A DNA stretch of 64,000 nucleotides from DASQPR01 sp963727415 (GTDB lineage: Bacteria; Actinomycetota; Actinomycetes; Mycobacteriales; Micromonosporaceae), in assembly GCA_963727415.1 (NCBI GenBank), contig CAVSGF010000005.1:62001-126000 (forward strand), in the 5' to 3' direction. The translations under genes and the position numbers were made by a program. Shown in pieces: positions 36,824-49,025 of this stretch. The notes under the pieces are model-generated. The model was not told where the DNA came from. It saw only the letters and a program-made list of their open reading frames with translations, and did no database searches. The stretch's first letter is position 1; each line of letters starts with the position of its first letter.

Positions 36824-37066
36824 GTGGCTCGCGTCGTAGTCGACGTCATGCTGAAGCCGGAAATCCTCGACCCTCAGGGCCAGGCGGTGGCCAGCGCCCT
36901 GCCGCGCCTCGGGGTCGAAGGCGTCTCGGCGGTACGCATCGGAAAGCGCATCGAAATCGAGTTCGCCGGCGACGCCGACCTCGACCAAGCCCACCAGATC
37001 GCGGACAAGCTGCTGGCAAATCCGGTGATCGAGGAATTCACCATCCGGACGGACGAGGCGCAGTGA
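36824..37066 (+). CDS. purS: FGAM synthase subunit PurS
   Basis: An 80-residue cytoplasmic protein, the usual PurS length. It is the small subunit of the PurSQL complex that makes formylglycinamidine ribonucleotide. VARVVVDVMLKPEILDPQGQAV and IGKRIEIEFAGD are typical. The GTG at 36824 has a GGGAG Shine-Dalgarno. It overlaps purQ by 4 bases (ATGA). Confidence 0.95.
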   Translation: MARVVVDVMLKPEILDPQGQAVASALPRLGVEGVSAVRIGKRIEIEFAGDADLDQAHQIADKLLANPVIEEFTIRTDEAQ

Positions 37067-37735
37067 AGATCGGCGTCGTCACGTTTCCCGGCTCGCTGGA
37101 TGACGGCGACGCCCGCCGCGCGGTCCGGTACGCGGGCGCCGAGGCGATCGCGCTCTGGCACGCCGACGCCGACCTGCAAGGGGTTGACGCGGTCGTACTG
37201 CCTGGCGGCTTCTCCTACGGCGACTACCTGCGGTGCGGCGCGATCGCCCGGTTCTCGCCGGTGATGAGCTCAATCATCGGCGCCGCCGGCGCCGGCCTGC
37301 CGGTGCTGGGCATCTGCAACGGCTTCCAGGTGCTGTGCGAGGCGCACCTGCTGCCCGGAGCGCTGACCCGCAACTCGCACCTGCACTTCCGCAATCGCGA
37401 TCAGCGCCTCGCGATCAGTCCACCACCACATCGTGGACGAGCGGGTTCACTGACGGCCAGGAGGCGTCATCCCGGTCAAGAACGGCGAGGGCTGCTATGT
37501 CGCCGACGAGCCGACGCTGGACGAGCTGGAGGCCGACGGCCGCGTCGTCGCCCGGTATGTGGGAGGCAATCCGAACGGCTCGCATGCGCGACATCGCGGC
37601 CATCCGCAACGAGGCCGGCAACGTGGTTGGCATGATGCCGCATCCGGAGCACGCCATCGACCTGCTCACCGGCCCGTCCACCGACGGGCTGGTGATGTTC
37701 GCCTCGGTCTTGAAGAGCCTTGCCGGAGCCGCCGC

Positions 37736-37739
<4 letters not shown>
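37063..37739 (+). pseudogene. purQ: FGAM synthase glutaminase subunit, three frameshifts
   Basis: About 226 residues after correction. It is the glutaminase that supplies ammonia to PurL. The N-terminal part MKIGVVTFPGSLDDGDARRA and the nucleophile Cys in PVLGICNGFQVLCEAHLLPGALTRN (near 87) are in frame. Then shifts occur near 37417, 37463 and 37582: WTSGFTDGQE, then PVKNGEGCYVADEPTLDELEADG, then MRDIAAIRNEAGNVVGMMPHPEHAIDLL, which carries the catalytic His and Glu. Each block is conserved. It overlaps purS and purL by ATGA. Confidence 0.88.
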
Positions 37740-40069
<2,330 letters not shown>

Positions 40070-40087
40070 CTGGCCCGTCATAACGAA

Positions 40088-40124
40088 ACCGAATGCCCGC
40101 GACCAATGGTCGCGGGCATTCGGT
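40088..40124. terminator. Strong bidirectional terminator after purL
   Basis: Perfect 17-bp stem ACCGAATGCCCGCGACC / GGTCGCGGGCATTCGGT with a 3-nt AAT loop, between the convergent purL and surface-protein genes. Weak T-rich ends are present on both sides. Confidence 0.88.
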
Positions 40125-40152
40125 CTTCAGACGTGGACTGGATGGACTCGGC

Positions 40153-42296
40153 TCAGTCGTCCAGCCAGTCGACTTGACCTCGCTCGTTGGGCGGGGTGTA
40201 GCCACCCCGATAGCCGCCCGGCGTGGCCTGGTGGCCACCTCGCGAGTCGGCGCCGTAGCCGGGCTGCTCGTAGCGCGGCCGCCATGGGCGTTCTGGTCGT
40301 AGCCGCCGCCCTGATCGCCGTAGCCGGCTTGCTGGTAACCGTTCTGGTCGTAGCCGCCCTGGTCATAGCCGGCGCTGTGCTGGCCGCCTTGGGCGTGCTG
40401 GCCGTAGCTCTGGTCGTTGTGGCCTTGGCCGCCATAATCCTGGCCGCCGTAGCCCTGGTCACCGTAGCCTTGGCCGCCGTAGTTCTGGCTCCCGTAATTC
40501 TGGTTGTTGTAGTCCTGGTTGTTGTAGTCCTGGTTGTATCCCGGCTGCTGGTAGCCGTCCTGGCCGCCGTAGTTCTGGCCGCTGTAGCCCTGGTCACCGT
40601 AGTTCTGGCCGCTGTAGCCCTGGTCACCGTAGCTCGGATCCGGCGTGGCCGACTGGCCGTACCGCTGGCCGTATCCCGGCTGCTGGTAGCCGTCCTGGCC
40701 GTACCCGGGCTGCTCGTAGCCTTGCTGACCGTATCCCGGCGCCGCCTCGGTGGTGCCGCCGTATCCACCCTGGTCATAACCGGGCGAGCCGGCGAATCCA
40801 CTCTGGCCGTAGCCGGGCTCGGCCGGCGGGTAACCCTGTGTGGCCCCGGCCGGCTGGCCGTACCCGCCTTGGCCGTAGCCACCGGCGGCGCCACGGTCTG
40901 GCGGTGCCATGTAGCCGGTTGGTTCGGCGGCATAGGCCGGCTGTCCGGAACCCGGCTGCTGGTACGGGTCGACCGGCGGCCGCGGCATCGGGGGCCGGTT
41001 CGGGTGGCCGTGCTCGGCGTACTGATCGCCGTACGGGGGCTGGGCGTCATAGCCGTTGGCAAAGCCGGGCGCCTGCTCGTACGGCCGGCGGGGCGCCGGG
41101 GCCGGACGATGCATCATGGTCGGCGCCTCAGCCATCGGCGAGCGCACCACCGCGGTCGGGTCGGCGGCGTTCCGATATGGTGACCCGCTCGATGGGTGCA
41201 GGCCGCCGCCGCCCATGCCGCCGCCGACGGGTACGTGCGGTCCGTCGTCGTAACCGCCCTCGGTTCCGCCATTGCGGCGCCGGTAGAACATGTACGCGAT
41301 CAGCCCGCCGCCGCCGAGAATGAGCAGCAAGCCGACGATCGCAACGATGGTCAGGAAGTGAGAGCCGCCGCCGGTGCCCTGGTCGCCACCGCCGAGCACA
41401 GCGGAGCCACCGGACGCGCCTGCCGAATCGCTTGGGGCGTCACTGGCCGCCGAGTCGGTCGCCGATGGCGAATCCGTCGCCGACGCGGTATCCGTCGGTG
41501 TCGCTGACGGGGTCGCCGATGGCTTGGCTACGACCTTCGGAGTGAGGGCGATGTTCCAGCTGGTGATGTTTCCGGTGCCGAAGGCGCGCGGCTGCAGAGT
41601 CTTGATCTCATAGCCGGACTTGGTCGCGCCGATGGTGACATTGCCGGACTGGATCGGCTTGGAGGCGGTCGATTGGAACACGTACTTGCCGTCCGAGCCG
41701 GTGGTCTCCGTCCAACTGTTGCCCGCCGAGTCCTGCAGGTTGACCAGCGCGCCGCTGATCGGCTTGCCGGTCTGCACGTCCTTGACGATGCCGGAGATGG
41801 AGTAAAGCTGCTGCCCGGACAGCTTCGCGCTGACGCTTACCGATGCGGTGCTGCCGTCCGTCGAAGCCGTTCCGGTAACGGTGAGCGTGACAGTCTTCGG
41901 TGCGCCGCCGGGCTGTACGACGCCGGTGTGCGGCGTGATCTTGTAGACCACGTCCGCGTTGTCGGGGCCCGAGGCATTGGTTAGGTCAACGGTGCAGGGC
42001 GTCCCCGTACAACCGGATACCACCGAAACGTCGAACATGCTGGCGCCGGTTCCGAGATCCATCTGCATCTGGACTTGCAGGCTGGTCAGTGGGTGCGTGA
42101 TGTTCTTGACGTTGACGGTCAGGGTTTGCGAGGAACCGCCGTCCGTGAAGTTGAGCGATGTCTTGTTAGCCGTCAGTTGCACGCTCGCCGGAGCCGCGTG
42201 CGCCGCTACCGGAGTAACACCGATCGCGGTCGCGACCAGCGCCACCAACATTCCTGCGCGAAGCACCCATGTACGTCGCTGCGCAGTCACGTTCAC
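40153..42296 (-). pseudogene. Surface protein with Tyr/Gly/Gln low-complexity tail, one frameshift
   Basis: About 714 residues. Signal peptide (LRAGMLVALVATAIGVTPVAAHA), an Ig-like region (about 30-140), a carboxypeptidase-regulatory-like (CarboxypepD_reg) domain (SGIVKDVQTGKPISGALVNL, about 168-250), a Ser/Thr/Ala/Asp linker, one transmembrane helix (FLTIVAIVGLLLILGGGGLIAYMFYRRR), then a cytoplasmic tail of about 340 residues rich in Gly, Tyr, Gln and Pro (YGDQGYSGQNYGDQGYSGQN and similar). Near 40274 the frame shifts; with the shift corrected the protein ends VDWLDD. The GTG at 42296 is the likely start. Function unknown; the tail resembles prion-like domains. Confidence 0.72.
40501..40630. 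repeat. In-frame coding repeats of the low-complexity tail
   Basis: A 15-bp unit TGGTTGTTGTAGTCC is tandemly duplicated (40501-40530), and a 30-bp unit is perfectly duplicated at 40571-40600 and 40601-40630. Both are multiples of three and encode YNNQD and YGDQGYSGQN repeats, so the tail can grow or shrink without breaking the frame. Confidence 0.85.
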
Positions 42297-42458
42297 CGCC
42301 TTAGTCCAAGCCGCTGCCCACGGGCTCACCGTCGCCCTACGGGAGCACCCGCACCGCCCCGTGCGCACATTTCCTGGGCAACTATGCCTGTTTTATCGCC
42401 GTCCAGAAAGACAGGGGTAGTCGGTACCGGGCAAGCCCACAGGTCGTATCGTCCCGTC

Positions 42459-42821
42459 ATGTCCCGTGCGTACCCGAATGACGAAGCCGTCAGCATCGTG
42501 ATCAATGCGTTCCGTGAAGGGCGAGACGTGGACAGATCGGACCTCCGTGATGCTGTACGGGTGCTTTTGCGGCTTTTATCAGAGGCCGCGCCTGGCCGAT
42601 CAGTCGAGGTGCGGGTCCCACCTTTTGGTGTTGTTCAATGCATAGACGGTCCCAGGCATACCCGCGGCACGCCGCCGAATGTCATCGAGATGGACGCGGT
42701 GACCTGGGTGAAAGTTGCGACTGGTGAAATCGCCTGGGATAACGCGGTCACGACCGGCGTCATCCGATCCAGTGGCATCCGTGCGGACCTCTCACCATTC
42801 CTTCCGGTGACCGGAAGGTGA
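42459..42821 (+). CDS. Sterol-carrier-family protein
   Basis: A 120-residue protein (MSRAYPNDEAVSIVINAFREG ... VRVPPFGVVQCIDGPRHTRGTPPNVIEMDAVTWVKVATGEIAWDNAV). It matches the short SCP2-like 'sterol carrier family' proteins encoded next to purF in actinobacteria; the conserved W-x-K/R-x-A-T-G-x-x-x-W block is seen near residues 80-95. Function is unknown beyond possible lipid binding. The ATG at 42459 lies 6 bases after TATCGT (leaderless-type). Confidence 0.82.
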   Translation: MSRAYPNDEAVSIVINAFREGRDVDRSDLRDAVRVLLRLLSEAAPGRSVEVRVPPFGVVQCIDGPRHTRGTPPNVIEMDAVTWVKVATGEIAWDNAVTTGVIRSSGIRADLSPFLPVTGR

Positions 42822-43038
42822 CCGTGGGTGCACCCGCCACCACCGGGTGAGCCGGGTCGGGCCGGATTGCTGCTCGCGTACACTTGCGGGCGGTGGGTTC
42901 GGGTGTGCTATTACCCGGATGAGGCCGGTGGTCGAGGGCCGGTGACCTGGCGTGTTGCGCCGCCACCGGGCCCGTCGAAACCACAGCGACTCGACCGCCG
43001 ACGCGCAACGAGTCGGACCATGATCGAAGGAGCGGCAG

Positions 43039-44639
43039 GTGCCCCGAGGCGACGGCCAGCTGACCCATAACCTCGACGCGCAACGACCCTGGCCCGCAGG
43101 ACAAGTGCGGCGTCTTCGGGGTGTGGGCCCCGGGCGAGGAAGTGGCCAAACTCACTTACTTCGGGCTCTACGCGCTGCAGCATCGTGGCCAGGAGGCGGC
43201 CGGGATCGCGGTCAGCGATGGCTCCGGCGTCGTGGTCTACAAGGATCTCGGCCTGGTCGCTCAGGTCTTCGACGAGTCGACCCTGCCGAGCCTGCGCGGG
43301 CACGTCGCCATCGGCCACGCGCGTTACAGCACAACCGGCGGATCCACCTGGGAGAACGCGCAGCCGATGCTGAAGGCGACCGAGGCCGGTACCACTATCG
43401 CGCTGGCTCACAACGGCAACCTGGTCAACACGCGCCGAGCTGGCCAAGCTGGCCGGCGAAGGGGCCGAAGGCGAAACGTCCGACACCGCTCTGGTGACCG
43501 ATCTGCTCGCGGCCGACCCGGATCGATCGGTCGAAGAGTCGGCGATGTCGGTGCTGCCCCGCCCTGCGTGGTGCGTTCAGCTTCGTCTTCATGGACGAGT
43601 ACACGCTGTACGCCGCGCGCGACGCGCACGGCGTGCGACCGCTGGTTCTGGGCCGGCTGGAGCGCGGCTGGGTGGTCGCCAGCGAGACCGCCGCGCTGGA
43701 CATCGTCGGTGCCTCGGTGGTCCGCGAGATCGAGCCTGGCGAGCTGATCGCGATCGACGAGCAGGGGCTGCGCTCGCAGCGGTTCGCACCGCCAGATCCC
43801 AAGGGCTGCCTTTTCGAGTACGTCTACCTGGCCCGGCCGGATACCACCATCTCCGGCCGCAACGTCTACGACGCCCGCGTCGATGTCGGCCGCCGGCTGG
43901 CCCAGGAGCACCCGGTGGAGGCCGATCTGGTCATCCCGGTGCCCGAGTCGGGCACGCCGGCCGCTATCGGATACGCCGCAGGCGTCGGGGATCCCGTACG
44001 GATCGGGTCTGATCAAGAACGCCTACGTCGGGCGGACCTTCATCCAGCCGTCCCAGACGATCCGGCAACTGGGCATCCGGCTGAAGCTCAACCCGCTGCG
44101 CCACGTCCTGCGGGGCAAGCGGATCGTCGTCGTGGACGACTCGATCGTGCGTGGCAACACCCAGCGCGCCATCGTCCGGATGCTGCGCGAGGCCGGCGCT
44201 ATCGAAGTGCACGTGCGCATCTCGTCGCCGCCGGTCAAGTGGCCGTGCTTCTACGGCATCGACTTCGCCACCCGGGCCGAGCTGATCGCCGGCAACCTGG
44301 ACTACCGACGGCATCCGCCGGTCGATCGGCGCGGACACGTTGGGGTACGTGTCGCTGGAGGGCTTGATCGCCGCCTCGGAGCAGCCAGCAAACCGGCTGT
44401 GCCGAGCCTGCTTCGACGGCGTGTACCCGATCGAGCTGCCCGAGGAGAACCTGGTCGGCAAGCACGTTCTCGAGGGCGTGGGCCGCCGTGTTGACATGAG
44501 CCGGCTGGTTGCCGAAACCGCCGGAGGCAGCGGCACCACGCACGCGGTAAACGGGGCCGGTGGCTCGCAGGTAGTAAACGGGGTCAACGGCTCAGGCGCC
44601 GGGCCCGGCCTGGAAACCGCGGCCGGAGCCAAGCGCTAA
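43039..44639 (+). pseudogene. purF: Amidophosphoribosyltransferase, five frameshifts
   Basis: About 530 residues after correction. It converts PRPP and glutamine to phosphoribosylamine, the first step of purine synthesis. The GTG at 43039 has AAGGAGCGGCAG upstream and is followed by a short propeptide ending before the nucleophile in KCGVFGVWAPGEEVAKL. ALQHRGQEAAGIAVSD, HARYSTTGGSTWENAQP, LAHNGNLVN, FSFVFMDE, the PRPP motif RIVVVDDSIVRGNT and LPEENLVGKH all follow but in shifting frames (breaks near 43084, 43432, 43562, 43982, 44308). Each break is repaired by removing one base. The long Gly/Asn/Val tail is unusual. Confidence 0.9.
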
Positions 44640-44724
44640 GCGCGAGCTGATGCTCGGTCACCTCGGCGGTGGCAAGATGAAAGCGCTGTACCTGGCGCCA
44701 GAACGAAGCACAAAGGGGATACCA

Positions 44725-45879
44725 GTGACGCACGTGGGCGAGCGGTCCGGCACCAACGCCAATCACAGTGGCGACGACGACCGTCGGGCCTTCAGCGGTG
44801 CGGGCGCCGAGGCAGGGCGGGCGCGTACGGTCACCTACGCCGACGCGGGCGTGTCGATCCACGCGGGCGAGCAGGCCGTGGAGATGCTCAAGACCAAGGT
44901 GCATCGCACCTGGCGTCCCGAGGTCATGGGTGACCTCGGTGGCTTCGCCGGCCTGTTCCGGCTGAAACTGGCGAAGTACAAGAATCCGATCCTGGCCTCG
45001 TCGGCCGATGGTGTCGGCACCAAGCTGGTCATCGCCCAGCAGCTGGACATTCACGACACGGTCGGCGTGGACCTCGTCGCCATGGTCGTCGACGACCTGG
45101 TGGCCTGCGGCGCCGAGCCGCTGTTCCTGCTCGACTACATCGCTTGCGGCGAGGTCGTTCCGGAGCGGGTGGCCGAGATCGGGGCCGGCATCGCCGACGG
45201 CTGCCGTATCGCCGGGTGTGCCCTGCTGGGCGGCGAGACCGCGGAGCATCCGGGCATGATGGCCCCGCACGAGTACGACATCTCGGGTACCGGCGTCGGG
45301 ATCGTCGAGGAGAGCGCCATCCTTGGCCGGGACCGCGTGCAGGTCGGTGACGTGGTCATCGCAATGGGCTCGTCCGGGATGCACTCCAACGGATATTCGC
45401 TGGTCCGCCATGTGCTGCTCGGTGCTGGGCGGATGCGGTTGGACACGATCGTCGAGGATCTGGGCCGGCAGAAGACGCTGGGCGAGGAGCTGCTTACCCC
45501 GACTCAAGCATCTACGCCCGGGACTGCCTCGACCTGATGACCGAGACTGACGTCCGGGCGTACGTCCACGTCACGGGCGGTGGCATCCCCGGGAACCTGG
45601 TGCGGGTACTGCCGGAACACGTCGACGCCGTCGTCGACCGGTCCACCTGGCGACCGCAGCCGATCTTCGAACTGATCCAGCGAAAGGGCAGGATCGACGA
45701 CAGCGAGATGGAGTCGACGTTCAATATGGGCGTCGGGATGTTCGCCGATCGTCGCTCCCGATGACGCTGACCGTGCGCTGGCGTTCCTCGCGGCCCGGAA
45801 GGTGAGTGCGTGGAGCGCGGGCGAGATCATCGCTGGTTCCGGCCGCGTCCAGATGCTGGGCTCGCACACCCGCGGCTGA
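44725..45879 (+). pseudogene. purM: AIR synthetase (FGAM cyclo-ligase), two frameshifts
   Basis: About 385 residues after correction. It closes the imidazole ring to form AIR. YADAGVSIHAGEQAVEMLKTKV (about 40), ILASSADGVGTKLVIAQ, GVDLVAMVVDDLVACGAEPLFLLDYIACG and CALLGGETAEHPGMM are conserved. After a shift near 45503 the protein continues IYARDCLDLM ... VTGGGIPGNLVRVLPEHVDAVVDRSTW, and after another near 45748 IVAPDDADRALAFLAARKVSAWSAGEII, ending GSHTRG. The GTG at 44725 has AAAGGGG upstream. Confidence 0.9.
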
Positions 45880-46002
45880 GCCTGGCACGGCCGCGGTCGT
45901 GCCGTCCGGCGCGGCGGTTTTCCGAGCATGTTTCGCAATCGGTCAGGATGGCGCACCGAGTAATCTATCGGGCAGGCGATTTGGCCCATAGGCTGATACG
46001 CC

Positions 46003-46320
46003 ATGTGGACGGGGATGCACGGGATCGCTTTCGTGCCGTCCGTCATCATGCAGCCAACAAGCTTGTGCAACCTGGATTGCGACTACTGCTTTATCTGCCG
46101 GAACGTGCTTACGCGAAGAAGATGAGCGTCGATGTGGCGCGGGCCGTGGCAGAGACGGTCAACGAGTGGGCGGCTGCCGCGCCCCGGTTCTCGGTGGTTT
46201 GGCACGGTGGTGAGCCGCTGTCGGCCGGCCGCTCGCACCTGGCCGGGCCCGGACGGCCTCGGACGCGTCGCCCTCGACGAGCGTCGGCAGCTCACGGCAA
46301 GGACGGCGGCGGCACGCTGA
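46003..46320 (+). pseudogene. Radical SAM protein fragment
   Basis: The frame from ATG 46003 reads MWTGMHGIAFVPSVIMQPTSLCNLDCDYC, which contains the CxxxCxxC [4Fe-4S]/SAM motif. A shift near 46088 leads to YLPERAYAKKMSVDVARAVAETVNEW and FSVVWHGGEPLSAG, the GGEP motif of radical SAM enzymes. Order and wording match SPASM/peptide-maturase-like radical SAM proteins of about 390 residues, but only about 100 residues remain before a hairpin. The SPASM domain and any precursor peptide are missing. It looks like a decayed gene between purM and DUF3073. Confidence 0.7.
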
Positions 46321-46337
46321 AGCCCGCCACCGTCCTT
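46299..46337 (+). terminator. Hairpin at the end of the radical SAM fragment
   Basis: An 8-bp stem AAGGACGG / CCGTCCTT continues, after one mismatch, with GGCGG / CCGCC. It overlaps the end of the radical SAM remnant. Confidence 0.6.
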
Positions 46338-46366
46338 AACGATCACTCGGACGGACGAAGACACGT

Positions 46367-46398
46367 GATGAGCACGCGGAACCTCCCACGTGCTCATC
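46367..46398. terminator. Hairpin after the DUF3073 gene
   Basis: Perfect 10-bp stem GATGAGCACG / CGTGCTCATC with a 12-nt loop, 16 bp beyond the DUF3073 stop codon (minus strand). Flanking ACAC / GTGT can extend it. Confidence 0.72.
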
Positions 46399-46413
46399 GT
46401 ATGTGTCTAAGCG

Positions 46414-46629
46414 TCAGCCGGAACGACGAGCCCAATTGGCGGCTGCGTCATCCTCGTCGTCTTCGTCGAATTCGTCCTCGTTCGCGTCATCCGGTTCGTC
46501 AACCTGGTCAAACTGGTTGTTCGACGAACCGAGCTCGCGCTGCAGGGCCGCGAGGTCGGTGTTGGGGGAGTGGTACTTCAACTCCCGGGCCACCTTTGTC
46601 TGCTTGGCCTTAGCACGGCCGCGCCCCAT
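46414..46629 (-). CDS. DUF3073-family protein
   Basis: A 71-residue protein with the canonical basic start MGRGRAKAKQTKVARELKYHSPNTDLAALQRELG and a very acidic C-terminal half (about 40-65, DEPDDANEDEFDEDDEDD). DUF3073 is almost universal in actinobacteria and is often located between purM and the valine dehydrogenase gene, as here. The charge split suggests binding to nucleic acid or ribosome (inference). Function unknown. Confidence 0.95.
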   Translation of the reverse strand: MGRGRAKAKQTKVARELKYHSPNTDLAALQRELGSSNNQFDQVDEPDDANEDEFDEDDEDDAAANWARRSG

Positions 46630-46749
46630 GGCTCGACCCCCTCGCACAGAATTACGGGGCAGCCCATACCAGGCGGGCCCCGATGACGTTAGGCATCTCT
46701 CGTGGCTCATACGGTACATGTCGCGGGCCGGATTCGACACCTCGGCCCA

Positions 46750-46803
46750 CCGCCATCTGGCTCTTCCTGTGCGCCTTGCCACAATGTCGGAGCCAGATGG
46801 CGG
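46750..46803 (-). terminator. Inverted repeat after the valine dehydrogenase gene
   Basis: Perfect 14-bp arms CCGCCATCTGGCTC / GAGCCAGATGGCGG separated by 26 bases, 30 bp beyond the dehydrogenase stop codon. It is the likely terminator of that gene. Confidence 0.68.
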
Positions 46804-46832
46804 CATTTGCCCTGTTAGCCGAGTTCGACCGG

Positions 46833-47897
46833 TTAGATGCGGATCGTGCGCAGCCGACCGATCTCCGCCATCCGGCGCTCGGCCATCCGGTCCGCCGCTA
46901 CCGCCGGGGGTACGCCCTCGGCCGCGGCGAGCTGAAGCAGCTGCTTCGTAGTGTCGTAGATCTTGGTGGCCCGCAGCTTGGCCCGCTCGAAGTTGAAGCC
47001 CTCGATCTCGTCGGCGACCTGGATCACGCCGCCCGCGTTGACCACGTAGTCGGGCGCGTACAGGATGCCGCGGTCTTCCAGGAACTTTTCGATGCCCGGG
47101 TGGGCCAGCTGGTTGTTCGCGGCGCCGGCCACGATCTTCGCGCGCAGTGCCGCAACGGTCTCGTCGTTCAGCGCGCCGCCCAGCGCGCAGGGGGCGTAGA
47201 TGTCGATGTCCGAGGCGATCATCTCGGCGGCACTCGGCACCAGATCGACCTGCGGGTAGGTGTTGCGGGCCCAGGCCAGCGCCTTCTCCGACACGTCGGT
47301 GGCGACCACGGAGGCACCATCGTCGAGCAGGTGGGTGGTCAGGTACTTGCCGACCTTGCCAAGGCCGGCGATGCCCACCCTGCGACCGGCGAGCGAAGGG
47401 GTGCCGTACACATGCTCGGCGGCGGCGCGCATGCCCTGGTAGACGCCCCAGGCGGTGAGAATCGAGCTGTCTCCGGCGCCGCCGTGCTCGACGCTCCGGC
47501 CGGTGACGTAGCGGGTCTCGCGAGCGACGACATCCATGTCCTGCACGTAGGTGCCGACATCGCAAGCGGTGTAGTAGCGGCCGCCGAGCGACTCGACCAT
47601 CCGGCCGTACGCGCGCAGCAGGCCCTCGTTTTTGATCTTCTCCGGATCGCCCCAGATCACCGCCTTGCCTCCGCCGAGGTCCAGGCCTGCCAGCGCGTTC
47701 TTGTAGGCCATGCCGCGGGACAGGTCGAGGACGTCGTGGAGCGCGGCCTCTTCCGAGGCGTACGGGTAGAAGCGGGTCCCGCCGAGAGCCGGGCCGAGCG
47801 CGGTTGAGTAGATTCCGATGATGGCGCGCAGGCCGGTCGGTTTGTCCTGACAGAAGACCACTTGTTCGTGGCCGGTGTCGCTGGTGAAAACACCCAT
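46833..47897 (-). CDS. vdh: Valine/leucine dehydrogenase (Glu/Leu/Phe/Val family)
   Basis: A 354-residue NAD-dependent amino acid dehydrogenase that oxidatively deaminates branched-chain amino acids to 2-oxo acids. GPALGGTRFYPY (near 35), the catalytic Lys region AGLDLGGGKAVIWGDP (near 70-85), then YTACDVGTYVQDMD, and the NAD Rossmann motif GLGKVGKYL (near 180). The ATG at 47897 has AGGAGC upstream. In Streptomyces vdh lies in the same position beside bldC and supplies precursors for branched-chain lipids and polyketides. Leucine dehydrogenase cannot be ruled out. Confidence 0.93.
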   Translation of the reverse strand: MGVFTSDTGHEQVVFCQDKPTGLRAIIGIYSTALGPALGGTRFYPYASEEAALHDVLDLSRGMAYKNALAGLDLGGGKAVIWGDPEKIKNEGLLRAYGRMVESLGGRYYTACDVGTYVQDMDVVARETRYVTGRSVEHGGAGDSSILTAWGVYQGMRAAAEHVYGTPSLAGRRVGIAGLGKVGKYLTTHLLDDGASVVATDVSEKALAWARNTYPQVDLVPSAAEMIASDIDIYAPCALGGALNDETVAALRAKIVAGAANNQLAHPGIEKFLEDRGILYAPDYVVNAGGVIQVADEIEGFNFERAKLRATKIYDTTKQLLQLAAAEGVPPAVAADRMAERRMAEIGRLRTIRI

Positions 47898-48152
47898 CTA
47901 GAGCTCCTGACAATGCGGTCGCGACACCTTGTGGGGCCGCGGGTGATGCGCGCGCCGGCCGGGGTGGTGCCGGGCGCATTCAGACTAGCCACGTCAAGGT
48001 CATATCTGCATGTGCTGGGTGCATTTGTAATGCGCCCTTTATTGCCTGATTGGCGGTAACGTGCGCTGACCGGGTGATGCCTGAGCATCGGCTCGGCCGA
48101 ATGTAGGCCAGCGTTCTGGTCCCTTCGGCGTGGGCCGTGGCACGATCCGAAT

Positions 48153-48992
48153 GTGCCTTCCAACTTCGCCGCGTATCTACGTGTTTACGAGCCGCTGACG
48201 GCGTTCGACCGGGAACGGCAGGTTTACTGGCGCCGGTACGTGAAGGAAGGGCGAGCGATCGGCACGCTCGACGGCCCGAGGCGGCAACGTTCGGCGGTCA
48301 TGGAGGCGCTCGGGGCCGGCTGGACCCGGCTGCCCGATCTGCCGGAAGACGCGTACATCATGGAGACCGAGGAGACCCTGCTGATCTGCCCCTGGAACCT
48401 GCGAGTCCGGGTGGCCGAGGCGGCGCTGACCGCCCGCGACGGGGTGCCTGAGGTGCTGGCGGACGCGTTCGTGCCGCCGATCCTGGCCGGGCTGGCGCGA
48501 ACCGTCGTCGACGATTGGCGCAACGGCTCGCATGTGCTCGAGCGAGGCATGCCACGGGTGCACGAGCAGATCGCGACCTGGGGAATCCCGCTGCGCTGGT
48601 TCGTCTTCGTCGACCTGTCCGAGCGCGAACTGACCCTGGAGCCGGGCAACCGCTCGTTGATCTACCGCACCGAGATCTCCAAGGCCCGGCGCCGCGCTCA
48701 TCGCGCGCATGCGGTGCTGCGAAAGGCGCTCGGTAACGCGCCGGTGACCGAGGCGGTCGAGGAAGGTGCGCGGTGGCTGGAGGAGTTTCACCCGAGGTCC
48801 GTGGTGGAGCTTGATTACGGAGGGTTAGCGACCTTGCTGCCGGACGATGTCCTCAAGGAAGACGATTCACCCGGACTGATTACAGCGGGTCTTGCATCAT
48901 TGTCACGCGGTGAGGTAGATGTCGCTTCTGCGACGTATGAACAAATAGTTGCCAGATGGCGGGAGATTCAACTTTTGGAGCGGTCAAATTAG
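48153..48992 (+). CDS. Conserved actinobacterial hypothetical between vdh and bldC
   Basis: A 279-residue soluble protein (MPSNFAAYLRVYEPLTAFDRERQVYWRRYVKEGRA ... RWFVFVDLSERELTLEPG ... RTEISKARRRAHRAHAVLRKALGNAPVTEAVEEGARWLEEFHPRSVVELDYGGLA). It matches in position and style the hypothetical between valine dehydrogenase and bldC in Streptomyces (the SCO4090 position). Two-domain alpha/beta layout; no catalytic motif recognised. GTG start at 48153. Role unknown, perhaps linked to development because of its conserved place. Confidence 0.82.
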   Translation: MPSNFAAYLRVYEPLTAFDRERQVYWRRYVKEGRAIGTLDGPRRQRSAVMEALGAGWTRLPDLPEDAYIMETEETLLICPWNLRVRVAEAALTARDGVPEVLADAFVPPILAGLARTVVDDWRNGSHVLERGMPRVHEQIATWGIPLRWFVFVDLSERELTLEPGNRSLIYRTEISKARRRAHRAHAVLRKALGNAPVTEAVEEGARWLEEFHPRSVVELDYGGLATLLPDDVLKEDDSPGLITAGLASLSRGEVDVASATYEQIVARWREIQLLERSN

Positions 48993-49025
48993 CTGGAGAA
49001 CGCTTCGTATCTGGCCACATACGGA

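Noticed and set aside
40490..40640. Tandem repeats considered as a CRISPR-like array
   Set aside because: There are no spacers; the repeats are in frame with, and encode, the Tyr/Gly/Gln tail, and no cas genes are present.
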